54,893 bases of DNA. Origin: Flavobacterium sp. A45. Lineage in GTDB: Bacteria > Bacteroidota > Bacteroidia > Flavobacteriales > Flavobacteriaceae. Each line of letters opens with the position of its first letter. The stretch's first letter is position 1. A program made the translations under genes and the position numbers. Shown here piece after piece: positions 1 to 8,308 of the stretch. The DNA is taken from NCBI RefSeq assembly GCF_002001005.1, contig NZ_MUNX01000057.1, positions 1-54,893 on the forward strand. Reading direction: 5' to 3'. The notes beneath the pieces are model-generated. The model worked only from the letters and a program-made list of their open reading frames with translations, was not told the DNA's origin and made no database searches.

Positions 1-2
1 GT

Positions 3-353
3 AAAAAATACCTAACAAACGAATTATACCGTTTTGGAGGAACCAACTCAATAAGAGGATTTGCAGAAAATAGCTTACAAGCCAATTTTCTGATCGTTCT
101 AATGACAGAATATCGATATTTAATTTCCCAAAATTTGTACTTCAATTCCATACTAGATTATAGTTATTATGAAGACCAAACAATAACACTAAAAGAAAAC
201 ATAAATGAAAAACTTCTAGGGATTGGAATAGGTTTAGGCGTACAAACCGCTAATGGTTTATTGAAATTTGCAATCACAAACGGAAAGACAAAAAACGAAG
301 AAATAAAATTTTATAACACAAACATAACGTTAAGTTATAATGTTAAATTTTAG
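3..353 (+). CDS. Omp85-type outer-membrane beta-barrel protein, C-terminal part (partial)
   Basis: The reading frame is already open at base 3 and ends at 353, so only the last 116 or so residues are visible; the internal ATG at 102 is not a start. The motif RFGGTNSIRGF resembles the (V/I)RGF loop motif conserved in BamA/TamA/ShlB-type barrels, and the rest alternates polar and hydrophobic residues as beta strands do, ending in a C-terminal Phe (YNVKF) as expected for a BAM-inserted barrel. It is probably a BamA-like or surface-antigen (D15) protein of the outer membrane. The gene starts outside the window, so any POTRA domains cannot be seen. The 84-base gap to susC has no clear terminator, so co-transcription is possible. 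Confidence 0.6.
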   Translation, partial: KKYLTNELYRFGGTNSIRGFAENSLQANFLIVLMTEYRYLISQNLYFNSILDYSYYEDQTITLKENINEKLLGIGIGLGVQTANGLLKFAITNGKTKNEEIKFYNTNITLSYNVKF

Positions 354-437
354 CTTTAACAAAAAAAAGAGTTTGAGATATTAGGATAGTTAACAAATTA
401 TTATGATTTTTGCCTCACTAATTCAAAATATTTAAAA

Positions 438-3400
438 ATGAAACTAAAGTTCAATGGATTCTTAGTACTCCTAGTAGTACTAGTGGCGCAACTAACTTTT
501 GCGCAAGAAAGATCTGTTTCAGGAATTGTTTCCGACAATGCAGGCATGCCTTTACCAGGTGTGAGTGTATTAGTGAAGGGAACAAAAAATGGAACTCAAT
601 CAGATTTTGATGGAAAATACTCTATCAAAGCAGCACCAAGTGACGTATTGGTGTTCAGTTATGTTGGTATGAAATCTTCAGAGAAATCTGCAAGCTCAAC
701 AACAGTAAATGTAAAATTAGCTAGTGATGCAACTCAATTAGAAAGTGTTGTAGTTACGGCTTTAGGTATCAAAAAACAAAAAAGATCTTTAGGTTACGCA
801 ACTGCAAACGTAGGAGCAAAAGATCTTACTGAGGTGGCAAACGTTAACGTTTTCGAATCTCTATCGGGTAAAGTTGCAGGGGTCGATATTACAGCTCCAG
901 CACAGCCAGGTGCTTCTTCAAAAGTAATCATTAGAGGTTTTAACTCACTTACTAGTAGCAGCCCTTTATATGTTGTTGATGGAACTCCAATTAACAATAG
1001 TTCAAATGGCGCTACTGGTAACAACAGATCGTTTGACGCAGGTAATGGGGTGAGTGATTTAGATCCTAACAACATAGAAAGCATGTCAATCCTTAAAGGA
1101 GCAGCAGCATCAGCCTTGTATGGATCTAGAGCTGCGAACGGAGTAATACTTATTACTACCAAGTCTGCCAAAAACAAATCTAAAATTACTGTAGATGTAG
1201 TATCATCTTCAGATTTTTCTGAAGTAGGAAGAATTCCACACTTCCAAAATGAATTTGGACAAGGATGGGCTGGAAAATCGTGGTCAAACAATCAACCAGG
1301 AAATAATGCAAGTAACGAAAATGGATCTTGGGGACCAGCTTTTAATGGAGAAATTAGGCCTTGGGGTTCTATCGTTGATAATTCTCAACAAATAAAGCCT
1401 TACGTGGTTCTTGAGGACAACCTTAAAGATTTTTATGACAGAGGAACAACTTTTTCAAACAGTGTAAGAATTAGTGGTGGTGGAGAGAACTCAAATTTCT
1501 CATTAAGCTATTCTGATGTTAATGCAGATGGTATTATTCCAACCGACGCTGACGCATACAAAAGAAAAACTTTTGGATTAAATGCAGGTATCACAGATAA
1601 CCGATTCAGCATTAAAACAAGCATTAACTATATTAGAAAGGATCAAAATGCAGTAAACACAGGTCAAGGACAAGCCTCTGGAGAAGGAAACACTTTGAGC
1701 CAAGAATTATTGCAAATGCCAAGAGATATCAGTATTGTTGACCTTAAAGATTACACAAATAATCCGTTCAACAACAATAGTAATTTCTTTACTCCTTATG
1801 CTTCTAATCCTTATTGGTCAGTAAATGAAAACAGCACCAAGATAGATGGTAACAGATTATTCGGAAATGTTAATTTTACATATAAGATTAATGATAAACT
1901 TTCAGCAAGTTACCAAGGAGGAGGTGACTACCGTGTAGAAACAATTAAATCATATGGTGCGATTGTAAATTTTGAACCAGGATCTGCACAAGCTTTAGCA
2001 TCTACAATTCCAGTTGTAGGAGGAGTTACAGAATCCACAAACGAAAACACAGAGTGGGACAATAACTTAAACTTAAACTATAACACTAAAATTAATGACG
2101 ATTTTGGTATTAATGCTCTTTTAGGGTTTAATTCAAACGAAAGAAAGCAATCCTTTTTACAGGCAGCCATAACAAATTTGGATATCCCAAACTTTTATGA
2201 ATTATCAAATTCATCATTAAAACCAGTGGTTGCACAAGGAAACTCAATCAGAAAATCTTACGCAGTATATGGATCATTAGAGGCATCATACAAAAACATA
2301 CTTTACATGACTGTAACTGGAAGAAACGATTGGACTTCTACCTTGCCACAAGGAAATAACTCTTACTTCTACCCTTCTGTAGCATTAAGTGGTATCGTTT
2401 TAGACAGCCCTGAATATTTCTTAAAACTTAGAGCTGGTTATGCTCAAATTGCAAATGACACAGCGCCATACCAAACAGAATCTTCATTAGCTCAAGGAGT
2501 TGCTGGATTAGGATTTGGAACAATAACTCTTCCAATTGGTGGTGTTAACGGTTATGAATATTCTGGAAATTTAGGTAATTCAGAATTAAAACCAGAGATA
2601 ACTAACGAATTTGAGGTTGGATTTGAAACTGCTCTGTTTTCTAAAAGAGTTAATCTTGATGTTTCCATTTATAAAAAGGATACTGAAGGAGTTTTATTCG
2701 CAAGACCTTTACCTACATCAACTGGATACACTTCTCAAACTGCAAATATTGTAGACATAGAAAATAAAGGTATCGAAGCTGCATTAAACATTGCTGTTAT
2801 TCAAAATGAAGATTTTAAATGGGATTTTGCTACCACTTTCACTAAAAACATGAATGAGGTTACTGATATCGTAGGTGGTGTTAATAAATTATTACTAGCT
2901 TCAAATTATGGCGTATCATTTAATGCTGTAAAAGGCCAACCTCTTGGAGATTTCCAAAATTTTGTTCCAAGAAAAAATGATGACGGACAATATATTGTAA
3001 ATGCAGCTACAGGATACTACGAAGTTACAGCTGACGAACAAAGCATCGGAAATGCTCAAAGAGATTTTGTTATGGGTTTCAAAAACAAATTCACATATAA
3101 AAATTTGGTTTTAGCTTTTGGTATTGATTGGAAAGAAGGCGGTGAAATGTATTCTTATACAAAAAGATTATCACATTTTACAGGAAATGGTATTGAAACT
3201 GCTTACAATGACAGAAACACATTCGTAATACCTAATTCTGTAAATGAAGTTTTTGATGCTTCAGGAAACGTTACTGGTTACACTGAGAACAGTACTGCAG
3301 TGTCTTTTGAAAGCATAACAGATTTCTACAACACATCCAACAATGCTGCAATTGAGAACACTCATGTAATTGACAAAACATTTGTTAGACTAAGAGATAT

Positions 3401-3626
3401 TTCCTTAACATATAACGCCCCATCAGATTTTTCTAAAAAAATGGGATTAGTTAATGCTTCTTTAAGCATCTATGGAAAGAATTTAGCTTTATGGACACCA
3501 GACGGAAACGCCTACATTGACCCAGAATTATCAACTTTTGGTTCTGGCTTATTAAGCGAACAAGGAGAATTTGGAACAAATCCAGCTCAAGTTTCTTATG
3601 GAGCATCTCTTAAATTAACATTCTAA
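438..3626 (+). CDS. SusC/RagA-family TonB-linked outer-membrane transporter
   Basis: This is a full-length (1062 aa) SusC-type TonB-dependent transporter that would import a bulky nutrient across the outer membrane with its SusD partner. In order: signal peptide (about 1-22, ending FAQ), carboxypeptidase-like regulatory domain (about 25-100, with GVSVLVKGTKNGTQSDFDGKY), the family linker ESVVVTALGIKKQKR, a plug domain (about 115-235, with IRGFNSLTSSSPLYVVDGTP and GSRAANGVILITTK), then a 22-strand-type barrel ending in LKLTF. Start and length are normal and no frameshift is seen. It is first in a four-gene operon: the SusD gene starts 11 bases after its stop. The substrate cannot be read from sequence; the accompanying lipoproteins suggest a peptide importer of the Bacteroides BT2261-2264 type (inference). 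Confidence 0.95.
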   Translation: MKLKFNGFLVLLVVLVAQLTFAQERSVSGIVSDNAGMPLPGVSVLVKGTKNGTQSDFDGKYSIKAAPSDVLVFSYVGMKSSEKSASSTTVNVKLASDATQLESVVVTALGIKKQKRSLGYATANVGAKDLTEVANVNVFESLSGKVAGVDITAPAQPGASSKVIIRGFNSLTSSSPLYVVDGTPINNSSNGATGNNRSFDAGNGVSDLDPNNIESMSILKGAAASALYGSRAANGVILITTKSAKNKSKITVDVVSSSDFSEVGRIPHFQNEFGQGWAGKSWSNNQPGNNASNENGSWGPAFNGEIRPWGSIVDNSQQIKPYVVLEDNLKDFYDRGTTFSNSVRISGGGENSNFSLSYSDVNADGIIPTDADAYKRKTFGLNAGITDNRFSIKTSINYIRKDQNAVNTGQGQASGEGNTLSQELLQMPRDISIVDLKDYTNNPFNNNSNFFTPYASNPYWSVNENSTKIDGNRLFGNVNFTYKINDKLSASYQGGGDYRVETIKSYGAIVNFEPGSAQALASTIPVVGGVTESTNENTEWDNNLNLNYNTKINDDFGINALLGFNSNERKQSFLQAAITNLDIPNFYELSNSSLKPVVAQGNSIRKSYAVYGSLEASYKNILYMTVTGRNDWTSTLPQGNNSYFYPSVALSGIVLDSPEYFLKLRAGYAQIANDTAPYQTESSLAQGVAGLGFGTITLPIGGVNGYEYSGNLGNSELKPEITNEFEVGFETALFSKRVNLDVSIYKKDTEGVLFARPLPTSTGYTSQTANIVDIENKGIEAALNIAVIQNEDFKWDFATTFTKNMNEVTDIVGGVNKLLLASNYGVSFNAVKGQPLGDFQNFVPRKNDDGQYIVNAATGYYEVTADEQSIGNAQRDFVMGFKNKFTYKNLVLAFGIDWKEGGEMYSYTKRLSHFTGNGIETAYNDRNTFVIPNSVNEVFDASGNVTGYTENSTAVSFESITDFYNTSNNAAIENTHVIDKTFVRLRDISLTYNAPSDFSKKMGLVNASLSIYGKNLALWTPDGNAYIDPELSTFGSGLLSEQGEFGTNPAQVSYGASLKLTF

Positions 3627-3637
3627 ATTAAAGAAAA

Positions 3638-5068
3638 ATGAAAAAAGTAATATTAAGTATATTCATCCTAACAACTACACTTATAGGATGTAGCGATTTA
3701 GATATCAATAGAGACCCAGACCTATTAGACCCAAACAGCGCCCCTCTTTCAGCTCAATTACCAGCAGGAATAAGTGGACTTATTGGAGCAGAAGGAGCCT
3801 CATTAGCTATTATTGGAGGTATGTGGTCTCAATATTGGACACAAAGTAATGCTGCCAATCAATATAAAGACATTGACACATACGCAATAGGAACGTCAGA
3901 TTATAATGTTGTATGGAACGGAATGTATGACGCATTGGGAGACATCAGAAATGTTAAACGTAGAGCATTAGCTGAAGAAAATTGGAAATATTACTTAATT
4001 GCAACAACTTTAGAAGTACAAGCTTCTCAAGTATTAACAGATATGTATGGCGATATTCCTTACACTGAAGCAAATAACGTTAATATATTGACTCCAAAAT
4101 TCAATACTGGCATAGAAGTTTACGACTTCTTAATTAATGATTTAAACTTAGCGCTATCTAAAAACTTAGATGACTCAAAAGGAACTAATCCAGGAAAAGA
4201 TGATTTCATTTTTGCTGGTAATATGAGCAATTGGACAAAGTTAGCCAATACGCTGAAACTAAAAATCTACATGAGACAGACTAACAGTTCAAGAAAAGCA
4301 ATTGCTGACGCTGGAATTACTCAATTATTAAGTTCTGGAGCTGAGTTTTTAGATGTTGACGCTGGAATGACTCAATTTATTGATGCACCAGACCAAAGTA
4401 ATCCGTTGTACGAATATAACAACAGAAAACTAAATACAGCCACTAACTTAAGAATGAGTACAACTTTAGCCTCATTATTTGACGCAAAAGTTGACCCAAG
4501 AAAAGGGAAGTATTACGGTGCTGGAAATTCTCTTAATCAAGGAGATTTAAATAATCCTGCAGGTTCCGCAACATTTGCAATCGTAACTTTAAAAGCTACT
4601 ACCCCTGCTTATTTGATGACAAGAGAAGAAAGTCTATTACTTCAAGCTGAAGCATTAGAAAGAAACAGTCAATCTGGGAAAGCTAAATATGACGCAGCTG
4701 TTCTAGCAAATTTTGCTAGATATAGTTTAAACGGAGCTACTTTTGTTGCTGCTGGTGGTGGTTATGCATACCCAACCGCAGGTACTTTTGATCAAAAATT
4801 GGAAGCTATTATTACTCAAAAATGGATTGCTAGTTTCCCTGGAAATGGTTTTGAAGCCTTTTTTGAAACAAACAGAACTGGATATCCAAAAACTTCTGCT
4901 GTTTACCAAGATAACGCTGGATATATAGCTGGTCAAATTGTTTATTCAAAAGGAGGAATTACAAATGGTTTATTCCCAAAAAGAATGGCATATCCTCTTA
5001 CTGAAAGAAATGCAAACCCTAACGCGCCTGCTTTAGTACCAATAACAACTAAAATCTGGTGGAATTAA
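3638..5068 (+). CDS. SusD/RagB-family nutrient-binding lipoprotein (SusD_2 type)
   Basis: A 476-residue surface lipoprotein that would form the lid of the SusC transporter and capture its ligand. The N-terminus is a lipoprotein signal with lipobox IGC (Cys18), followed by an acidic stretch (SDLDINRDPD) of the type linked to surface export in Bacteroidota. Helical TPR-like segments follow, including TTLEVQASQVLTDMYGDIPY and LMTREESLLLQAEALERN, both typical of SusD-like_2 proteins. Length is normal for the family. It begins 11 bases after susC and its stop overlaps a possible GTG for the next gene, so the four genes are probably one transcript. Confidence 0.92.
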   Translation: MKKVILSIFILTTTLIGCSDLDINRDPDLLDPNSAPLSAQLPAGISGLIGAEGASLAIIGGMWSQYWTQSNAANQYKDIDTYAIGTSDYNVVWNGMYDALGDIRNVKRRALAEENWKYYLIATTLEVQASQVLTDMYGDIPYTEANNVNILTPKFNTGIEVYDFLINDLNLALSKNLDDSKGTNPGKDDFIFAGNMSNWTKLANTLKLKIYMRQTNSSRKAIADAGITQLLSSGAEFLDVDAGMTQFIDAPDQSNPLYEYNNRKLNTATNLRMSTTLASLFDAKVDPRKGKYYGAGNSLNQGDLNNPAGSATFAIVTLKATTPAYLMTREESLLLQAEALERNSQSGKAKYDAAVLANFARYSLNGATFVAAGGGYAYPTAGTFDQKLEAIITQKWIASFPGNGFEAFFETNRTGYPKTSAVYQDNAGYIAGQIVYSKGGITNGLFPKRMAYPLTERNANPNAPALVPITTKIWWN

Positions 5069-5079
5069 AAACATACGAT

Positions 5080-5817
5080 ATGAAAAAAATAATCACACTT
5101 ATACTTACAGGTCTATTATTTATGGCTTGTAGTACTGATGATACAGCAAATGTATCATCAGTAACCAATTATCCTTTAATTTCACTTAAAGGTAGTGACC
5201 CAATATTTGTTCCTCTAGGCGGAACGTATGCAGACCCTGGATGTGTCGCTACAGAAAACGGACAACCAATTCCTTTTACAAGTACTGGATCTGGTAATTT
5301 CAGAGGAGGTTCTTCTATTGACACTAATATTATGGATGAATACAGCCAAACTTACACTGCCACTAATAAAGATGGATTTAAAGCAAGTGCAGTAAGAAGA
5401 GTTATTGTATATAAAACTGGAGATTTAGTAAACAGTATTGAAGGTGTATATACTTGTACTATCAGTAGAAATGGAGCAATTCCAAGTAATGCATACAGAG
5501 ATATTAAATATATCTATATCTGGAAAAATACTGACGGTACTTATGAAGTATCTGATGCATTTGGCGGGTGGTATCAATATGGAAGAGCTTTAGGCATAGG
5601 ATACATTACACCAGGTGGAAAAATTAATGCTGTAAACATTGCAACAAACACATTTACATTCCCTGGGAATCCATTAACAAATACTGGTTTTGGAGGAGTT
5701 GCAAACATGACTGAAATGACTGTTAACGCAGCAACTAAAACAATAGTATTTACAACTACTTGGCTAGCTCCAACTGCATACACATTTGTAGCAACACTAA
5801 CTCAAGTTCAACCTTAA
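5080..5817 (+). CDS. DUF5011/BT_2262-type surface lipoprotein
   Basis: A 245-residue lipoprotein. The frame opens at a GTG at 5059 inside the SusD gene, but the ATG at 5080 directly begins a proper lipoprotein signal (MKKIITLILTGLLFMACS, Cys at 18), so that start is chosen. Residues about 30-115 form an immunoglobulin-like DUF5011 module, recognisable by FVPLGGTYADPGCVA and ending in a Tyr-Lys strand. The C-terminal half (SIEGVYTCTISRNG, then many aromatic residues and Gly) resembles the domain named after BT_2262. Such proteins sit on the cell surface next to a SusCD pair. Its exact role, ligand capture or a structural accessory, is unknown. Confidence 0.82.
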   Translation: MKKIITLILTGLLFMACSTDDTANVSSVTNYPLISLKGSDPIFVPLGGTYADPGCVATENGQPIPFTSTGSGNFRGGSSIDTNIMDEYSQTYTATNKDGFKASAVRRVIVYKTGDLVNSIEGVYTCTISRNGAIPSNAYRDIKYIYIWKNTDGTYEVSDAFGGWYQYGRALGIGYITPGGKINAVNIATNTFTFPGNPLTNTGFGGVANMTEMTVNAATKTIVFTTTWLAPTAYTFVATLTQVQP

Positions 5818-5827
5818 TTATAACAAA

Positions 5828-6337
5828 ATGAACAAACTAAAAAATAATATTATAAAAGTCCTTTTTGGTATTCTTATAATGACTTCATTCTCTTCTTGTG
5901 ATGAAGGAGGTGATCCAAATCCAGGAGGAACAACAACTGAGCAATTTGCAGGTGATTGGTATATCGACATTTCTGATGCATCAGGAATACTTGCTCAGCA
6001 TGTTCATCATTACACATATAACACTGCTGCTAATGACAACACCATGTGGATTGATGATCACGGAGATGGTTATGAAATAAAATGTAAAATGACTATTAAT
6101 AGTGATGGTACTTTTAGTGCTACTGCTTCTCCTAACTTATTGGATTTAGATGCAACTGGTAAACCACAAAGCACAGTCACAATTACAGAGGGTAAAATAG
6201 AAAAAGGAGCAGCGGAATCTAAAGGAGGACATAAAGTTGATAAGATTTCGTTTAAAGCTGAATTTAGTTATGATCCAGGTACCATAATTACCTATGAAGG
6301 TCATAAAAGAACTGGTTTCAAAGAAGACGAATACTAG
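5828..6337 (+). CDS. small surface lipoprotein, lipid-binding putative hydrolase-like
   Basis: A 169-residue lipoprotein, last gene of the SusCD operon, starting 10 bases after the previous stop. The signal ends at SSC (Cys24) and is followed by an acidic and Gly-rich stretch (DEGGDPNPGG), again a surface-export type signal. The mature part is rich in beta strands with conserved Trp residues (FAGDWYIDI, TMWIDDHGDGYEI), like the Bacteroides proteins labelled lipid-binding putative hydrolase (PF12888). No catalytic residues can be named, so the hydrolase label is only a family name. A strong hairpin terminator lies 20 bases downstream. Confidence 0.65.
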   Translation: MNKLKNNIIKVLFGILIMTSFSSCDEGGDPNPGGTTTEQFAGDWYIDISDASGILAQHVHHYTYNTAANDNTMWIDDHGDGYEIKCKMTINSDGTFSATASPNLLDLDATGKPQSTVTITEGKIEKGAAESKGGHKVDKISFKAEFSYDPGTIITYEGHKRTGFKEDEY

Positions 6338-6357
6338 TATTTTAACTATGTTAAAAT

Positions 6358-6390
6358 TAAACCATCCCATCATTTGGGGTGGTTTTTTTT
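6358..6390 (+). terminator. Rho-independent terminator of the SusCD operon
   Basis: The arms AAACCATCCC and GGGGTGGTTT pair over 10 bp with one G-T wobble around a 7-base loop, followed by a run of T residues. It lies just after the last lipoprotein stop. Confidence 0.85.
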
Positions 6391-6406
6391 ATACAAACCT
6401 TTTGCT

Positions 6407-6418
6407 TAACTTTGCACC
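6407..6418 (+). promoter_or_regulatory. -7 element TAACTTTG abutting the rlmB start
   Basis: TAACTTTG (6407-6414) matches the Bacteroidota -7 consensus TAnnTTTG and ends only 4 bases before the rlmB ATG. No TTG -33 box lies at the usual spacing; only a T-run is there. If used, the transcript would start at or next to the start codon, giving a leaderless mRNA. Confidence 0.5.
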
Positions 6419-7153
6419 ATGGAAAAAGAGCATCAAATTTTTGGAATAAGAGCGATAATTGAAGCCATTCAGGCGGGCGCAACAGTAGATAAAGTATATA
6501 TTCAGAAGGAAGCGAGCAGCGAACTAATGAAAGACTTGATGAAAGTAATGAAAAGAGGAAATATCAATTTCTCCTATGTGCCTGTTGAAAAACTTAACCG
6601 ATTGACTCCCAATAATCACCAAGGTGCAGTAGCCACAGTCTCCCCTATCTCATTTTATGATTTGGAAACCTTGATAGAAACCGTTATTGAAAACGGTAAA
6701 AAACCTTTATTTTTAATTCTAGACCAGATATCGGATGCGCGTAATTTTGGCGCAATAATCAGAACTGCAGAGTGCACTGGTGTTAACGGGATTATCGTAC
6801 AAAAAGCGGGTTCGGCTCCTGTAAATGGTGATACAGTAAAAACATCAGCAGGTGCGGTATTTAATATTCCAATTTGTAAGGTAGAGCACATAAAAGATGC
6901 TATTTTCCTTTTGCAGGCAAGCGGTATTAAAACTGTTGCCGCAACCGAAAAAACAGACCAAAATATTTATGATATTTCACTGAATGAACCTGTAGCCATC
7001 ATTATGGGTTCAGAAGATCGAGGAGTAAACCCATCAGTACTTAAAATCGTAGATGACAAAGCAAAACTTCCAATGTTTGGATCTATTGGATCATTAAACG
7101 TATCCGTAGCTTGTGGCGCTTTTTTATATGAAGCAGTTAGACAGAGAAGCTAA
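6419..7153 (+). CDS. rlmB: 23S rRNA (guanosine-2251-2'-O)-methyltransferase RlmB (TrmH family)
   Basis: A 244-residue SPOUT methyltransferase that 2'-O-methylates a guanosine in the peptidyl-transferase region of 23S rRNA using SAM. All three SPOUT motifs are present: NFGAIIRTAE (about 102-111), IIMGSEDRGV (about 194-203) and SLNVSVACGAFLYE at the C-terminus. The N-terminal part (HQIFGIRAIIEAIQAG) is the L30e-like substrate-binding domain. Length is typical. It is transcribed alone, after the SusCD terminator and before a convergent rhomboid gene. Within the TrmH family an unspecific 2'-O-methyltransferase is the alternative, but the GIRAIIEAI start favours RlmB. Confidence 0.9.
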   Translation: MEKEHQIFGIRAIIEAIQAGATVDKVYIQKEASSELMKDLMKVMKRGNINFSYVPVEKLNRLTPNNHQGAVATVSPISFYDLETLIETVIENGKKPLFLILDQISDARNFGAIIRTAECTGVNGIIVQKAGSAPVNGDTVKTSAGAVFNIPICKVEHIKDAIFLLQASGIKTVAATEKTDQNIYDISLNEPVAIIMGSEDRGVNPSVLKIVDDKAKLPMFGSIGSLNVSVACGAFLYEAVRQRS

Positions 7154-7225
7154 CAATTTTAGATTGCAGTGCCAAAGAAAAAACTTTGATTATTAGATTG
7201 CAAAATATAAAATATAGATAAACAC

Positions 7226-7259
7226 AAAATGAATCAAGACTCTGGTTTTGATTCATTTT
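7226..7259 (+). terminator. terminator after rlmB overlapping the rhomboid stop codon
   Basis: A perfect 12-bp inverted repeat (AAAATGAATCAA and TTGATTCATTTT, 10-base loop) followed by T residues serves as the rlmB terminator. Its left arm contains the stop codon of the convergent rhomboid gene, so the last codons of that gene and the terminator share sequence. Confidence 0.75.
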
Positions 7260-8031
7260 TTTCGTTTATATCGTTTTGATTTTCGATAAAATCATAAACG
7301 ACATTAGAACTCGATTGAAAAAAAGGATTGACTTCAATTTCATTTTCTTCAATAATTTCGGGTTTCGGTGGATTGACAAAATTACCATTTTCGTCAAAAC
7401 GTTGCATAAATTTATCTTCGGACGGGTCATAATCAGGTCGCTCCCAATCATATTTTATCACTTTTTTGAATTCTGGCTTTTTATATAAAAAAGTAAGTAC
7501 AAAACCTGCAATTAATCCTGACAAATGACCTTCCCAAGAAATGGTTTCATCAATTTTTGGAAAAACATACCAAACCATTCCACCATAAAGAATAATCACG
7601 GTGAGAGACAAGGCTACCAGCCGATAATATTGGGTTTGTAAGCCTTTAAAAAAAATAAAAGAAACCAATACATAAATTAAGCTACTCGCTCCAATATGAT
7701 AATTTTCTCTTCCGATGATCCAAGTTAAACCTCCGGAAAGTAGGATTCCATACACCAATATTTCTATTGCTTCTTTACTGTAAAAAAAGAAAAGTGCCGC
7801 TAAAAGCACAACTAATGGTATGGAATTATTATAGAGGTGTTCTATATTCGAATGAATGAATGGGCTAAAAATAACACCCTGCAATCCAGAAAAAGTCCTC
7901 GGCAAAATTCCGTTTTCATCAAAATCAAATCCAAACCGAATTTCTAACCAATAGACAAACCAAAGGAACAGCACGAAAAAAAGCGGCACTCCTAAAACAG
8001 CATTGGTGAATTTAAAATGATTTTCTTCCAT
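7234..8031 (-). CDS. rhomboid-family intramembrane serine protease
   Basis: A 265-residue membrane protein with about six hydrophobic segments. It keeps the rhomboid catalytic layout: HLYNN (His65 and Asn69, oxyanion region), GASS (Ser116 as the likely nucleophile) and EGHLSG (His169 as its base), so it is probably active in cleaving transmembrane helices in the inner membrane. The C-terminal 75 or so residues are a charged cytoplasmic tail rich in Asp, Glu and Asn, which is not part of the catalytic fold. It stands alone, convergent with rlmB. The substrate is unknown. Confidence 0.88.
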   Translation of the reverse strand: MEENHFKFTNAVLGVPLFFVLFLWFVYWLEIRFGFDFDENGILPRTFSGLQGVIFSPFIHSNIEHLYNNSIPLVVLLAALFFFYSKEAIEILVYGILLSGGLTWIIGRENYHIGASSLIYVLVSFIFFKGLQTQYYRLVALSLTVIILYGGMVWYVFPKIDETISWEGHLSGLIAGFVLTFLYKKPEFKKVIKYDWERPDYDPSEDKFMQRFDENGNFVNPPKPEIIEENEIEVNPFFQSSSNVVYDFIENQNDINEKNESKPES

Positions 8032-8147
8032 TATTCAGACCGCTAAATTGTTAGATTATTTTACAGACTCTTAAAACAAATCAAAAATGTATCCAAAAGC
8101 AATTTAGTGCTATTTTGTCATATAAAATAATTTCGTCATGTAAACGA

Positions 8148-8266
8148 ATGCCCAAGCCCTGATGGAAACGGCATCCTTTTGTGTCCCGTTTTTTCAACGA
8201 GACACAAAAGATATAGTGGACAGCAGGACACGAGCGAAGCGAACTGACGAAGTAAACAGCTCCTGA
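8148..8266 (-). repeat. structured intergenic repeat, copy A
   Basis: Read on the minus strand it contains TCCTGCTGTCCACTATATC, then a 15-bp hairpin with one mismatch (arms at 8176-8190 and 8196-8210, loop of about 5 bases), then AGGATGCCGTTTCCATCAGG. Copy C at 43311-43412 has the same flanks around a different stem. This looks like a dispersed Flavobacterium intergenic element, possibly a non-coding RNA. It fills most of the gap between the rhomboid and rarA genes. Confidence 0.65.
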
Positions 8267-8275
8267 AAAATATAC

Positions 8276-8304
8276 TTGTAAAAACTGAAAATTCCGTATT
8301 TTTA
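8276..8304 (+). promoter_or_regulatory. rarA promoter (TTG, 18-base spacer, TATTTTTA)
   Basis: TTG at 8276-8278 and TATTTTTA at 8297-8304 (one base off TAnnTTTG) are separated by 18 bases, within the Bacteroidota range. The -7 box ends 4 bases before the ATG at 8309, the same spacing as at rlmB, so the transcript is probably leaderless. Confidence 0.6.
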
Positions 8305-8308
8305 CAAA

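Noticed and set aside
794..1291. Minus-strand open frame of 165 codons inside susC
   Set aside because: It lies wholly inside a well-supported transporter gene, its translation is Ser/Pro/Leu-rich shadow sequence without a domain, and no promoter or ribosome site fits.
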